Program-made: the position numbers and the translations under genes
Source: Roseibaca calidilacus
GTDB lineage: Bacteria > Pseudomonadota > Alphaproteobacteria > Rhodobacterales > Rhodobacteraceae
Assembly: GCF_001517585.1 (NCBI RefSeq)
Contig: NZ_FBYC01000004.1
Location: 1,364,001-1,428,000 of the forward strand
Length of the DNA stretch: 64,000 nucleotides
Direction: 5' to 3'
Notes under the pieces: generated by a model
Told to the model about the DNA's origin: nothing
Database searches by the model: none
The model's input: only the letters and a program-made list of their open reading frames with translations
Shown here: piece after piece, positions 28,123 to 37,293 of the stretch
Layout of the letters: each line of letters opens with the position of its first letter
Position numbering within the stretch: the first letter of the stretch is position 1

Positions 28123-28713
28123 TCAGGCGGCGCGGGCCGCCATGGTGGCACGGGTCCACCAATCAAGGTCCGACAGCATCGCATCGGCAGACGCGCCAAT
28201 GCTGGCTTCCAGTGTTTCGATCGGTTTCGGATCGCCGCCCAGCGGGTGCACGCTGAAGAAATCGCCACCGCCAATATGCACCGCCGCCCGGGTCGAGACC
28301 ATCTGCAACTCTACCCCGATGGTGCGCAGATGTTCCGCCGCGCGGGTGCCACCAACCGAGCCGTAGCTGACAATGCCGAATGCCTTGCGGTTCCATTCGA
28401 CATAGGCTTGGTCCAGCGCGTTTTTCAGCGCGCCAGTGATGGAGCGGTTGTATTCCGGGGTCACGAAGATGAACCCGTCATATTGCGCAAGGGTTTCTTG
28501 CCATTTCACGGCGGCGGGGTCTTGGCTAGGCATCCAAGCGTTCGACGCCATCTCGTTGAACAATGGCAAGGGGTGGTCTTTCAGGTCGATCAGGTCAACA
28601 TCCCAATCGCCGCGCGCCTTGGCGCGGGCCAAAATCCATTCAGCCGGCGCCAGCCCGAAACGGCTGTCGCGGGTGCTGCCAAGAATTACGCCGATACGGG
28701 GGGTCTGGGTCAT
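28123..28713 (-). CDS. NADPH-dependent FMN reductase family protein
   Basis: A 196-residue flavodoxin-fold oxidoreductase. The FMN phosphate loop is GVILGSTRDSR near residue 10, and GFIFVTPEYNRSITGALKNALD near 80 is the family hallmark, followed by GIVSYGSVGGTRAAEHLR. Members reduce quinones, azo compounds or chromate with NAD(P)H; the substrate here is unknown. A clear GGAGAG precedes the ATG. It is convergent with the gene to the left and divergent from cobT. Confidence 0.88.
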   Translation of the reverse strand: MTQTPRIGVILGSTRDSRFGLAPAEWILARAKARGDWDVDLIDLKDHPLPLFNEMASNAWMPSQDPAAVKWQETLAQYDGFIFVTPEYNRSITGALKNALDQAYVEWNRKAFGIVSYGSVGGTRAAEHLRTIGVELQMVSTRAAVHIGGGDFFSVHPLGGDPKPIETLEASIGASADAMLSDLDWWTRATMAARAA

Positions 28714-28885
28714 GTTCTCTCTCCGAAGGGTTGGTGTGGTTTCACCGCAGATATCGGCACAAACCCCGTCACGCGGTAGGCCTGTTGGCGCACAGCCCCT
28801 GTGCGGGCACGCATGGTCGCGGCTTTCCTTTCGCAGGGCGCTGGTCTATCTGTGAAACAACGCAACGCACAAGCCTCGGTGACGC

Positions 28886-30760
28886 ATGAGCAAGCCTTCC
28901 GACAATCCGGCAGACCCGTTCAAGAAGGCGCTGTCCGACACCGCCCGCACCATGGCCGATGCGCGCGAGATGACGGTGACCTATTCGGTCGACCCGCCGG
29001 GCCTGTCGAATGATGCCATGCGCTTGCCGCAAGTGACCCGCCGCATGACCCGAGATGAAGTTTTGCTGGCGCGCGGCACCGCCGACAGCTTGGCCCTGCG
29101 CCACCGCTACCACGACACCGGCACCCATGCACGTTATATGCCGCAAGGCGACATGGCGCGCGAATTGTATCAGGCGATGGAAGATGCCCGTTGCGAAGCG
29201 GTGGGTGCGCGGCATATGCCCGGCACCGCAGGCAATATCGACGCGCGGATAAAGCATGACGCGGGCCGCAAGGGCTATGCGCAGATCCGCGACCGCAAGG
29301 ATGCGCCCCTGCCCGTGGCCGCCAGCTATATGATCCGCGAATTGGCCACCGGGCGCACCTTGCCCGAAGGCGCGGACAATGTGCTGGACCTGTGGCGCGG
29401 CTTTATCGAAGAGCGCGCGGGCGGCACCTTGGAAGGGCTGGACAAGGTGCTGGCCGACCAAGGCGCCTTTGCCCGCTTCACCCGCCGCATGATCGAGGAT
29501 CTGGGCTTTGGCGACCAGTTGGGCGACGATCCCGACGACATGGGCGATGAGGATGAGGGCATTGAGGAGGATCAGGAAGATCAGCCCGAAGAGCCCGAAA
29601 ACCCCGACAGCCAAGGCGATGATGACAGCGCCGATGACGAAAGCTCTGACGAGGACGGCCAATCGCAAGATGCCGCCCAAGCCGATCTGGCCGTGGATGA
29701 AGACGCCGAGGACGAAATGTCGGACGAGGCGGAACTGCCAGAGGGCGAGGCCCCCATGGACCCGCCCCCCCCACCGCCGCATTCCGAGGCGAGTGCGGAT
29801 TACAAGGTCTTCACCACCGCCCATGACGAGGAAATCCGCGCCGAGGACTTGGCAGAGCCTGCCGAATTGGAACGCCTGCGCGCCTATCTGGACCAGCAGT
29901 TGGAACCCTTGAAGGGCGCGGTGTCGCGCTTGGCCAACAAACTGCAACGTCGCTTGCAGGCCCAGCAGAACCGCTCTTGGCTATTCGATCTGGAAGAAGG
30001 CACGCTGGATGCCGGGCGCTTGGCGCGCGTGGTCGCCAACCCCACGACGCCCCTGTCTTTCAAGCAGGAAAAGGACACTGAATTCCGCGACACGGTGGTG
30101 ACGCTGCTTTTGGATAATTCCGGGTCCATGCGCGGGCGGCCGATTTCGATCGCAGCCATCTGTGCCGATGTCTTGGCCCGCACGCTGGAGCGCTGCAACG
30201 TCAAGGTCGAAATCCTTGGCTTTACCACCCGCGCGTGGAAGGGCGGGCTGTCGCGGGAAAACTGGCTGGCCGAAGGGCGCAGCCTGCAACCGGGCCGCCT
30301 GAACGATCTGCGCCATATCATCTACAAGCAAGCCGATGCGCCGTGGCGGCGCGTGCGCCCCAATCTGGGCTTGATGATGAAAGAGGGCCTGCTGAAGGAG
30401 AACATCGACGGCGAGGCGCTGGAATGGGCGCATAGACGCATGGTCGCGCGGCCAGAGGCGCGCAAGATCCTGATGGTTATTTCCGACGGCGCGCCGGTTG
30501 ATGACAGCACGCTGTCGGTAAACCCCGCGAATTATCTGGAGCGCCATCTGCGCGACGTGATCGCCATGGTCGAAAAGCGCCGCGCGGTGGAACTTCTGGC
30601 CATCGGCATCGGCCATGACGTGACGCGCTATTACAACCGCGCGGTCACGATTACCGATGTTGAACAACTGGCCGGGGCCATGACCGAACAGCTTGCCGCG
30701 CTCTTTGACAAAGACCCGCGCGCACGGGCGCGGTTTGTCGGGATCAAACGCGCAAGCTAG
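28886..30760 (+). CDS. cobT: Aerobic cobaltochelatase subunit CobT
   Basis: A 624-residue CobT. The N-terminal half is alpha-helical, followed by a very acidic linker (about residues 210-295, Asp/Glu runs), and a C-terminal von Willebrand A domain with the MIDAS motif [11 protein letters not shown] near 410 and [13 protein letters not shown] near 530. It forms the hexameric chelatase complex with CobS and CobN for cobalt insertion. CobN is not in the window. The start has only a weak ribosome-binding site. Confidence 0.95.
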   Translation: MSKPSDNPADPFKKALSDTARTMADAREMTVTYSVDPPGLSNDAMRLPQVTRRMTRDEVLLARGTADSLALRHRYHDTGTHARYMPQGDMARELYQAMEDARCEAVGARHMPGTAGNIDARIKHDAGRKGYAQIRDRKDAPLPVAASYMIRELATGRTLPEGADNVLDLWRGFIEERAGGTLEGLDKVLADQGAFARFTRRMIEDLGFGDQLGDDPDDMGDEDEGIEEDQEDQPEEPENPDSQGDDDSADDESSDEDGQSQDAAQADLAVDEDAEDEMSDEAELPEGEAPMDPPPPPPHSEASADYKVFTTAHDEEIRAEDLAEPAELERLRAYLDQQLEPLKGAVSRLANKLQRRLQAQQNRSWLFDLEEGTLDAGRLARVVANPTTPLSFKQEKDTEFRDTVVTLLLDNSGSMRGRPISIAAICADVLARTLERCNVKVEILGFTTRAWKGGLSRENWLAEGRSLQPGRLNDLRHIIYKQADAPWRRVRPNLGLMMKEGLLKENIDGEALEWAHRRMVARPEARKILMVISDGAPVDDSTLSVNPANYLERHLRDVIAMVEKRRAVELLAIGIGHDVTRYYNRAVTITDVEQLAGAMTEQLAALFDKDPRARARFVGIKRAS

Positions 30761-31016
30761 CCAGAGCCGCCATGTCCGCATATGTCAGCGCCGAAGGGTG
30801 CTGTGCGGGCTGCCGGACGCGGTGTTTCATGTCGAAACCGCGCTGGAACAGGGCGGCGCAAGGTCGCGGCTTGGGCGGACCGGCCCTGGACCGCAACCGC
30901 CGCCTTCCCGCGCAAGGCATGTGATCTGTCTTTCAACATCAACCGGCCTGAAGGCATTGACAAAGCCCTACGCCAGATGTCCGAAAATGGCGCGTGCCCT
31001 TAGGCGAGGCAAAGCG

Positions 31017-31826
31017 TTAGAGCGCCATTTCGGCCCAGATCGGCACATGGTCAGAGGGCTTTTCTTCGCCCCGGACCGCCCGGTCAATGCCGCAATCTTG
31101 CAACCAGTCAGCGGCTTGGGGGCACAGCAGAATATGGTCAATGCGGATGCCGTCATTGCGGTCCCACGCACCGGCCTGATAATCCCAAAACGTAAAGTTG
31201 TCAGGCGCTTGCGTGCACGCGCGCAACGCATCTGTCAGGCCCAGATTGACAATTTTCCGAAACGCTTCGCGCGAGGGCAATCGAAACAGCGCGTCAGCCT
31301 CCCATGCCTTGGGCCGCGCGGCATCTTCGGCCTGCGGGATGATGTTGTAATCCCCCAACATGACAAACGGGGTCTCAGCCGCCAGAAGCGCTTCGGCCCG
31401 CGCGCGCAGCCGCGCCATCCATGCCAGTTTATAGGCGTATTTGCCCCCCGGCACGGGCGCGCCTGCCCCGTCCAGTTCCACCGGGTTGCCATTGGGCAGA
31501 TACAATCCGCAAACCCGCAAGACACGCGTGGCCCCCTGCACAGTCGCCTCAATATAGCGCGACTGCGCGTCGTCATCATCGCCCGGCAAGCCGCGCGTTA
31601 CATCCGACAGCGGCAAGAGGCTGGCAATCGCCACCCCGTTAAAACCCTTTTGCCCATGGGTTGCCAGATGGTAGCCGCGGTCTTCGAATATCTCTCGTGG
31701 GAAAGCATCATCGACCGATTTGATTTCCTGCATGACCAGCACGTCGGGTCTAAACGCATCCAGCCAGCGGGTCAGCGCCGGTCCCCGCGCCTTGATTCCG
31801 TTGATGTTGAAACTGACCAGCTTCAT
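31017..31826 (-). CDS. xthA: Exodeoxyribonuclease III
   Basis: A 269-residue AP endonuclease/3'-5' exonuclease for base-excision repair. Signatures are MKLVSFNINGIKARGPAL (Asn ligand), VLVMQEIKS (metal Glu), CGLYLPNGNPV, FVMLGDYNIIP (Asp and Asn) and the C-terminal GIRIDHILL with PSDHVPIWAEM (catalytic Asp-His). The ATG at 31826 gives the conserved N-terminus; codons upstream are not conserved. It is followed on the right by ecm with a 64-bp gap. Confidence 0.94.
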   Translation of the reverse strand: MKLVSFNINGIKARGPALTRWLDAFRPDVLVMQEIKSVDDAFPREIFEDRGYHLATHGQKGFNGVAIASLLPLSDVTRGLPGDDDDAQSRYIEATVQGATRVLRVCGLYLPNGNPVELDGAGAPVPGGKYAYKLAWMARLRARAEALLAAETPFVMLGDYNIIPQAEDAARPKAWEADALFRLPSREAFRKIVNLGLTDALRACTQAPDNFTFWDYQAGAWDRNDGIRIDHILLCPQAADWLQDCGIDRAVRGEEKPSDHVPIWAEMAL

Positions 31827-31890
31827 GCCCGCGCCCCCTGTTGCTTGCGGGCCATGTTTGCCCCGCCCCGGCGGGCAGGGCAAGGGCCGT

Positions 31891-33870
31891 TCACTCTGCC
31901 GCGACGGGTTCGCGGTCCACCAGCGCCACGATATCCATCATGATCTGGTTCAGTTTGAAATCTTTGGGCGTATAGACACGGGCCACACCCATGGCGCGCA
32001 AGCGTTCGGCGTCGTCCTCCGGGATGATGCCCCCCACGATGACAGGCACATGCCCCAGCCCTTCGGCGCGCATCAAGGCCATCAGGTCGCCCATCAGCGG
32101 AATATGACTGCCCGACAGAATCGACAGGCCGACCACATGCGCGTCTTCATCGCGCACGGCAGCGACGATTTCGGCAGGCGTCAGGCGAATGCCCTCATAG
32201 GCAATGTCCATCCCGCAATCGCGGGCCCGCGCGGCTATCTGCTCGGCGCCATTGGAATGCCCATCCAGCCCCGGCTTGCCGACCACGAATTTCAGCTTAC
32301 GGCCCAGCTTGGCGCTGACGGCATCGACAGCTTCGCGCACATCTTCCAGCCCTTCGGTCCGGTTCGACGGGGCGCGCGAAACGCCGGTCGGGCCGCGATA
32401 TTGGCCAAAGGCCGCGCGCACGGTTTCGCCCCATTCGCCAGTCGTAGCCCCGGCCTTGGCCGCCGCTATCGAGGGCGGCATGACATTGCGCCCGTCCCGT
32501 GCCGCAGCGCGCAGATCGGCAAGCGCGGCTTGCACTGCGGCCTCGTCGCGGGCAGCGCGCCATTCAGTCAGGCGGGCGATCTGGTCGGCCTCTGCCTCTG
32601 GGTCGGACACCATGATCGCATCTTCGCCGGTGGTCAGGGGCGAAGGTTCGGTGGTGGTGAATTTGTTCACCCCGACCACGATGGTATCGCCTGTTTCAAT
32701 ACCGGCGATGCGCTCTGCATTCGCCTCGACCAGCCGTGATTTCATGTAGTCAATGGCTTTGACCGCGCCGCCCATCTCGTCAATCCGCGCCAATTCTTCG
32801 CGCGCGCCGTTGGCCAGTTCAGCAACCTTGCGATCAATTGCCGGGTTGTTGTCGAACAGGTCGTCATATTCCAGAAGGTCGGTTTCATAGGCCAGAACCT
32901 GTTGCAGGCGCAGCGACCATTGCTGATCCCACGGGCGCGGCAGGCCCAGCGCCTCGTTCCAGGCGGGCAGTTGCAGCGCGCGGCAGCGGGCTTTCTTTGA
33001 CAGCGTGACCGCCAAAGCCTCTATCAAAATGCGGTAGACGTTGTTTTCCGGCTGCGGTTCGGTCAGGCCAAGGCTGTTGACCTGCACCCCGTAGCGGAAG
33101 CGGCGGAATTTCGGGTCATCAATGCCGTAACGGTCGCGGCAGATTTCATCCCACAGGTCCACGAAGGCGCGCATCTTGCACATCTCTGTCACGAAGCGGA
33201 TGCCTGCATTCACAAAAAACGAAATCCGCCCCACCATCTGCGGGAAATGTTCGGCAGGAACCTTGGTTTTCAGATCGTCCAGCACCGCACAGGCCGTCGC
33301 CAGCGCGAAGGCCAGTTCTTGCTGCGGTGTCGCGCCCGCCTCTTGCAGGTGGTAGGAACAGACATTCATCGGGTTCCATTTGGGCAGATGCTCGCGCGTA
33401 TAGGCCGCGACATCGGTAATCATCCGCATAGAGGGCTGGGGCGGGCAGATATAGGTGCCGCGCGACAGGTATTCCTTGATAAGGTCGTTCTGCACCGTGC
33501 CGTTCAACTGGCTGACATCTGCGCCCTGCTCTTCCGCCACCGCGATATACAGCGCCAGCAACCACGGCGCGGTCGCGTTGATGGTCATCGAGGTGTTCAT
33601 CTGCTCCAGCGGGATCTGGTCGAAGAGCAGCCGCATATCGCCCAGATGGCAGATCGGCACGCCGACCTTGCCGACCTCGCCCTTGGACAATTCGTGGTCG
33701 CTGTCATAGCCCGTCTGCGTGGGCAGATCGAACGCCACCGACAGGCCCGTCTGCCCCTTGGACAGGTTGTTGCGATACAGCGCGTTCGACGCGCGCGCGG
33801 TGGAATGCCCGGCATAGGTGCGAAACAGCCAGGGCTTGTCCTTTTGCGGGCGGACTTGGGTGTCGGTCAT
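31891..33870 (-). CDS. ecm: Ethylmalonyl-CoA mutase
   Basis: A 659-residue B12-dependent mutase converting (2R)-ethylmalonyl-CoA to methylsuccinyl-CoA in the ethylmalonyl-CoA pathway for acetyl-CoA assimilation. It has the substrate barrel (FRTYAGHSTARASNALYRNN, GLSVAFDLPTQTGYDSDH, LEQMNTSMTINATAPW) and a C-terminal B12 domain with the base-off ligand motif KPGLDGHSNGAEQ and a VGLSILSGSH loop. The length and the KDKPWLFRTYAGHSTA start fit Ecm/MeaA and not the longer methylmalonyl-CoA mutases. Start ATG at 33870 follows GGAGG. Other pathway genes (ccr, mch, mcd) are not here. Confidence 0.9.
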   Translation of the reverse strand: MTDTQVRPQKDKPWLFRTYAGHSTARASNALYRNNLSKGQTGLSVAFDLPTQTGYDSDHELSKGEVGKVGVPICHLGDMRLLFDQIPLEQMNTSMTINATAPWLLALYIAVAEEQGADVSQLNGTVQNDLIKEYLSRGTYICPPQPSMRMITDVAAYTREHLPKWNPMNVCSYHLQEAGATPQQELAFALATACAVLDDLKTKVPAEHFPQMVGRISFFVNAGIRFVTEMCKMRAFVDLWDEICRDRYGIDDPKFRRFRYGVQVNSLGLTEPQPENNVYRILIEALAVTLSKKARCRALQLPAWNEALGLPRPWDQQWSLRLQQVLAYETDLLEYDDLFDNNPAIDRKVAELANGAREELARIDEMGGAVKAIDYMKSRLVEANAERIAGIETGDTIVVGVNKFTTTEPSPLTTGEDAIMVSDPEAEADQIARLTEWRAARDEAAVQAALADLRAAARDGRNVMPPSIAAAKAGATTGEWGETVRAAFGQYRGPTGVSRAPSNRTEGLEDVREAVDAVSAKLGRKLKFVVGKPGLDGHSNGAEQIAARARDCGMDIAYEGIRLTPAEIVAAVRDEDAHVVGLSILSGSHIPLMGDLMALMRAEGLGHVPVIVGGIIPEDDAERLRAMGVARVYTPKDFKLNQIMMDIVALVDREPVAAE

Positions 33871-33977
33871 GCGGGCCTCCGGCGATGCGTGCGAAACTTT
33901 CTTGCCTAAACACCTGCAAAAGACGCAAGATAATGTCAAGCGCTAATCGCTGCATTGCGGCAATGCGCGCGCAGGCG

Positions 33978-34712
33978 TTAGCGCCCGAAGACCCGGTAAT
34001 ACAGCCAGTCGGGCAGGAAGTTGCCGCCCCGGAACACCAGCGAGAACAGCTTGGGGAAGGCGCGGTGGAATTTGTCCGAGCGCATGAGGATCATCATTTC
34101 TTCTGCGGCCTGTTCGGGTTCCATGATGAAGGGCATGGCGAAATCGTTCTTTTCTGTCAGCCGCGTGCGGATGAAGCCCGGCACCGCCAGTTGCACATCC
34201 ACGCCCGTGCCGCGCAGATCGCAGTGTATGGATTCTGCCAGATGCATCAGCCCCGCTTTGGACGACGCATAGCCAATCGCGCCCGGCAGACCCCGATAGC
34301 CCGACAGCGACCCGGTAATGACCACATGCCCCGCCCCGCGCGCAACCATGGCGGGCACGACTTGGCCCAGCACGCGGGCGGCCCCTGTCAGGTTCACGTC
34401 GAACATGGCTTCCACCTGCTCGGCGTTCCACTCTTGCGCGGGCTGCGGCCAGTAGACACCTGCCAGAAACACCAGCCCGTCCACCGCGCCCACGTCTTGT
34501 GCCGCGGCCAAGACCGACGCGCGGTCCGACACGTCGCAGGCGACCACGCGGGCCGGGCCGGGCAGGCTGCCCGCCAAATCATTCAGACTGTCCGTGCCCC
34601 GCGCGCTCAGCACCAGCGACACCCCGGCTTTCGACAGTTTCTGTGCCAGCGCGCGCCCCAACCCTTCGGAAGCGCCGACCAGCCAATACGTCTTGCCTGA
34701 CAGTTTTCTCAT
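33978..34712 (-). CDS. SDR-family oxidoreductase (RpoE-linked operon)
   Basis: A 244-residue short-chain dehydrogenase. The cofactor loop is WLVGASEGLGRALA near residue 10, the Ser is in VVITGSLSGYRGLPG near 135, and the Tyr-Lys pair is YASSKAG near 150. It is the last gene of the five-gene minus-strand operon reading from the rpoE intergenic region and overlaps the DUF3833 gene by ATGA. The same gene set (SDR, DUF3833, MFS, DUF1365, flavoprotein) is the RpoE-controlled operon RSP_1087-1091 in R. sphaeroides as I recall it; the substrate is unknown, with lipids a reasonable guess. Confidence 0.86.
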   Translation of the reverse strand: MRKLSGKTYWLVGASEGLGRALAQKLSKAGVSLVLSARGTDSLNDLAGSLPGPARVVACDVSDRASVLAAAQDVGAVDGLVFLAGVYWPQPAQEWNAEQVEAMFDVNLTGAARVLGQVVPAMVARGAGHVVITGSLSGYRGLPGAIGYASSKAGLMHLAESIHCDLRGTGVDVQLAVPGFIRTRLTEKNDFAMPFIMEPEQAAEEMMILMRSDKFHRAFPKLFSLVFRGGNFLPDWLYYRVFGR

Positions 34713-35269
34713 GGGTCCACCTTGCGCATGGTCGCGACCAGCTCGGCCACCTTGATGCCGAACTTGCGAAACTGGCTGCGGTTCACGATGGTCTTGTCAT
34801 CGACCAGATACAGCCAATCGGTCACGTCCAGCGCGTGCCCGCCTGCGCTGTCGGGCAGGCGGATGGTGTAGCGCAACTGCACCGCCGCGCCTTTTTGCGT
34901 GCCCTCGCCCCGGCCGACCAGATCGTCGGCCTCGGCCCGAATGCGGCCGCCGCTTTGCAATGTCAGCCGCCATTCGCGGTCCTGCGTGGTGCCACTGTCA
35001 TAGCGGAAATGCTCGGCCAAGGTGCCGCTGTCGCCATCCCATGTGCCATGCATTTTCGCGGTAAAGCGCGAGGTGACACGCCCCATCGGCCCATAGATCA
35101 CACCCTCGCAGGCGATTGGTCCGGACAGGTGCTGGCGGATGTCGAAGGCCGGTTCCATCGCCGCATAATCCGCCGGTCGCTGGGCCGGGAAGCGTGCGAA
35201 GCGCTGCACCGCCACGACCAGCGCCAGCATCAGCGCCATTCCTGCCAGCAGGATTAGAAAGGTGGTCAT
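34709..35269 (-). CDS. DUF3833-family protein
   Basis: A 186-residue protein with an N-terminal hydrophobic helix (about residues 3-20, FLILLAGMALMLALVVAV) that is either an anchor or an uncleaved signal. The periplasmic part has DUF3833 features such as AFDIRQHLSGPIACEGVIYGPMGRVTSRF and LTLQSGGRIRAEADDLVG. The family has no known activity but travels with DUF1365 and flavin amine-oxidase-like genes. Here it is fourth in the RpoE-linked operon, overlapping the SDR gene and 3 bp from the transporter. Confidence 0.8.
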   Translation of the reverse strand: MTTFLILLAGMALMLALVVAVQRFARFPAQRPADYAAMEPAFDIRQHLSGPIACEGVIYGPMGRVTSRFTAKMHGTWDGDSGTLAEHFRYDSGTTQDREWRLTLQSGGRIRAEADDLVGRGEGTQKGAAVQLRYTIRLPDSAGGHALDVTDWLYLVDDKTIVNRSQFRKFGIKVAELVATMRKVDP

Positions 35270-35272
35270 GTG

Positions 35273-36526
35273 TCAGCTCTCCTTCAAAGGGGTCAGGGCC
35301 AGCAGGGTGAAAGCACCTGCTTTCAGCACCGTGGGCAGCGCGGCATATAGCAAAACAAGCGTGGTCAGGGCGGTGTCGGAATTGGCAGCGCCTTGTTCGA
35401 ACCCGGCCATGTCCAGCGTCGGGAACACGATGATCGCCGCCAGCGCCAGTGTGGCCTTGGTGACAAAGGCCCAAAGGCCAAAGCCCTGCGCGGCCTCTGG
35501 CGAGAGTTCCGCCATGCGGCGCGAGAAGATCGCGGGCAAAAGCGTCAGATCCGCGCCCATACCAAAGCCCGACAGCACGCAGATAATGGCAAAGGCCGTC
35601 AGGTCGCCCGCGCCAAGTGTCAGCACGAAAGCGAAACTGCCCATGGCCAGCGCCATGCCGCCCAGCAGCGCCGTTTTCGCGCCGAAGCGTTTGGCGATCT
35701 GCGCCCAGACCGGCGCGCTGACAGCGGCGGCCAGAAACAGCAACACCAGCAGCGGTCCCTCTGCCCCGTCGGTTTGCAGCACGGATTCGGCGTAGAACAG
35801 AAACAGGGTAGAGGTGATGGCGACCGGCGTTGCATTGACCAGCGCAATCGCCAGCAAGCGGCGCGCGGTCGGGTCGGCCAGCACATCGCGAAAGGACGGG
35901 CCAACCGCCGACAAGTCGGGCTTGAACCGTGGCCATTCGGGGCGCATGGCCCAAAAAGCGGCCAAGGCGACCAGCACAAAGCCCAGCGCGAACCCCGTGA
36001 AAGGCACCGGCGTGATCGCCTCCAGCGCCACCGGTGCTGCGGCGGCCAGACACACACCGACCAGCGCCCCGCTTTCGCGCCACGCGGCCAAGCGCACATG
36101 CCCGCCCTGCCCCAGTGTCGCGCCGCGCGCAGCCCCCGTGGCGTAAAAGCAGATGGTCAGGAAGGAATAACAGGTGAACAGAACCGTGATGGCAATGGCA
36201 AACCACGCAAGCGGCCAAAACAAGGGCGGCACCGCGAAGAGCATGACCATCGCACCTGCCAGCAGAAGGACGGCCAGCGCGGTCGCTTGGCCCCGCCATG
36301 CGCCAAGCCGCGCGGCCAGCCAGCCCAAAGCCGGGTCTTGCACGAAATCCACTGCGCGCAGCACGAACAAAACCGTGCCCAACAGGCCCAAGGCCACGCC
36401 ATATTCCTGCACATAGAAAAACGGCGCGTGAATATAGATGGGCAGCCCCGCCATGGCCAGCATCCCGCCATAAAGCGAATAGCCCCAGAAACGGGGCGCA
36501 GGCGCTATGGCGGTGCTGGTGTTCAC
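35273..36526 (-). CDS. MFS transporter (RpoE-linked operon)
   Basis: A 417-residue protein with about 12 hydrophobic segments and no soluble domain, starting NTSTAIAPAPRFWGYSLYGGMLAMAGLPIYIHAPFFY. The DFVQDPALGWLAARLG segment near residue 60 matches the GPH/MFS_2-type cation symporter loop. The GTG at 36526 overlaps the DUF1365 stop as GTGA. In other bacteria a Cfa-like methyltransferase often occupies this position in the flavoprotein-DUF1365-DUF3833 group; here only the transporter is found. The cargo is unknown. Confidence 0.82.
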   Translation of the reverse strand: MNTSTAIAPAPRFWGYSLYGGMLAMAGLPIYIHAPFFYVQEYGVALGLLGTVLFVLRAVDFVQDPALGWLAARLGAWRGQATALAVLLLAGAMVMLFAVPPLFWPLAWFAIAITVLFTCYSFLTICFYATGAARGATLGQGGHVRLAAWRESGALVGVCLAAAAPVALEAITPVPFTGFALGFVLVALAAFWAMRPEWPRFKPDLSAVGPSFRDVLADPTARRLLAIALVNATPVAITSTLFLFYAESVLQTDGAEGPLLVLLFLAAAVSAPVWAQIAKRFGAKTALLGGMALAMGSFAFVLTLGAGDLTAFAIICVLSGFGMGADLTLLPAIFSRRMAELSPEAAQGFGLWAFVTKATLALAAIIVFPTLDMAGFEQGAANSDTALTTLVLLYAALPTVLKAGAFTLLALTPLKES

Positions 36527-37293
36527 TGGCTGACCTCTTCGGCGGGTGGTGCCGGGCGATTGCGGAAGCGCGCGCCCTTCCACCACAGTTTCAGCGCCTG
36601 CCAATGGATCAGCGCCAGAACCCGGCGTGAGCCCATGCGCCGCGCCATCGCCCATAGGATCGCCCCATTGCCCAAGGGCTTGCGCGCGCCGGTCAAAGTG
36701 GCGACCAGCCCGGCATTCTCTGCCTCGGCATCCTGCCGGTAGCCGATGCGAATGTTCACTTTCGCATCGGTCATTTCAACGTGGAAGCTGTAATTCCCCT
36801 CGACCGGCTGAAAGGGCGAGACATAGAAAATCTTGCGCGCCTGCAATTCGTCCGAGGGCTGGATCGGGGAACGATCGGGCTTTACGCACAAATAGGAATG
36901 ACGGTCGCCATAGGTGTTGTTCACTTCGGCGATCATGGCGCGCATGTCACCTGCCGCATCATGGCACAGCCAGAAACTGACCGGGTTGAACAGATGCCCC
37001 AACACGCGCGGTTGCGTCAACAGCAGCAGCTTGCCATCGGTCACGCCCTCCAGCTGATGGGCGGCGAGCACCTCGCGCGCCCAAGCGGCCCCGCGCCCTT
37101 GCCCCGGCATCCCGCCATGGTCGCGGTCCGACAGGCTTGCAACGTTGCGCGCATTGCGCGACAACAGCTGCGGGGTGCGCAACTCGGCCTCGGCATCGAA
37201 TAGCACATAATCCACGGCATAGGTGAAACGGTTATTCACCGGCCCGCGCCGCCCGTGAAAGGTGTGGCCCGCGATATGCTCGAGCGTGCTCAT
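36523..37293 (-). CDS. DUF1365-family protein
   Basis: A 256-residue protein with the family hallmarks HTFHGRRGPVNNRFTYAVDYVLFD near the start, LLTQPRVLGHLFNPVSFWLCHD near 100 and FYVSPFQPVEGNYSFHVEM near 165. No catalytic function is established. It overlaps the flavoprotein by ATGA, so it is the second gene of the RpoE-linked operon. In R. sphaeroides I recall the homologue being linked to the singlet-oxygen response and fatty-acid modification; treat that as something to verify. Confidence 0.86.
   Translation of the reverse strand: MSTLEHIAGHTFHGRRGPVNNRFTYAVDYVLFDAEAELRTPQLLSRNARNVASLSDRDHGGMPGQGRGAAWAREVLAAHQLEGVTDGKLLLLTQPRVLGHLFNPVSFWLCHDAAGDMRAMIAEVNNTYGDRHSYLCVKPDRSPIQPSDELQARKIFYVSPFQPVEGNYSFHVEMTDAKVNIRIGYRQDAEAENAGLVATLTGARKPLGNGAILWAMARRMGSRRVLALIHWQALKLWWKGARFRNRPAPPAEEVSQ

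Noticed and set aside
30782-31003. 73-codon frame between cobT and xthA
   Set aside because: Arg-rich first half typical of random high-GC reading, no ribosome-binding site, no family; kept out of the gene list, though the last 28 codons look more protein-like.
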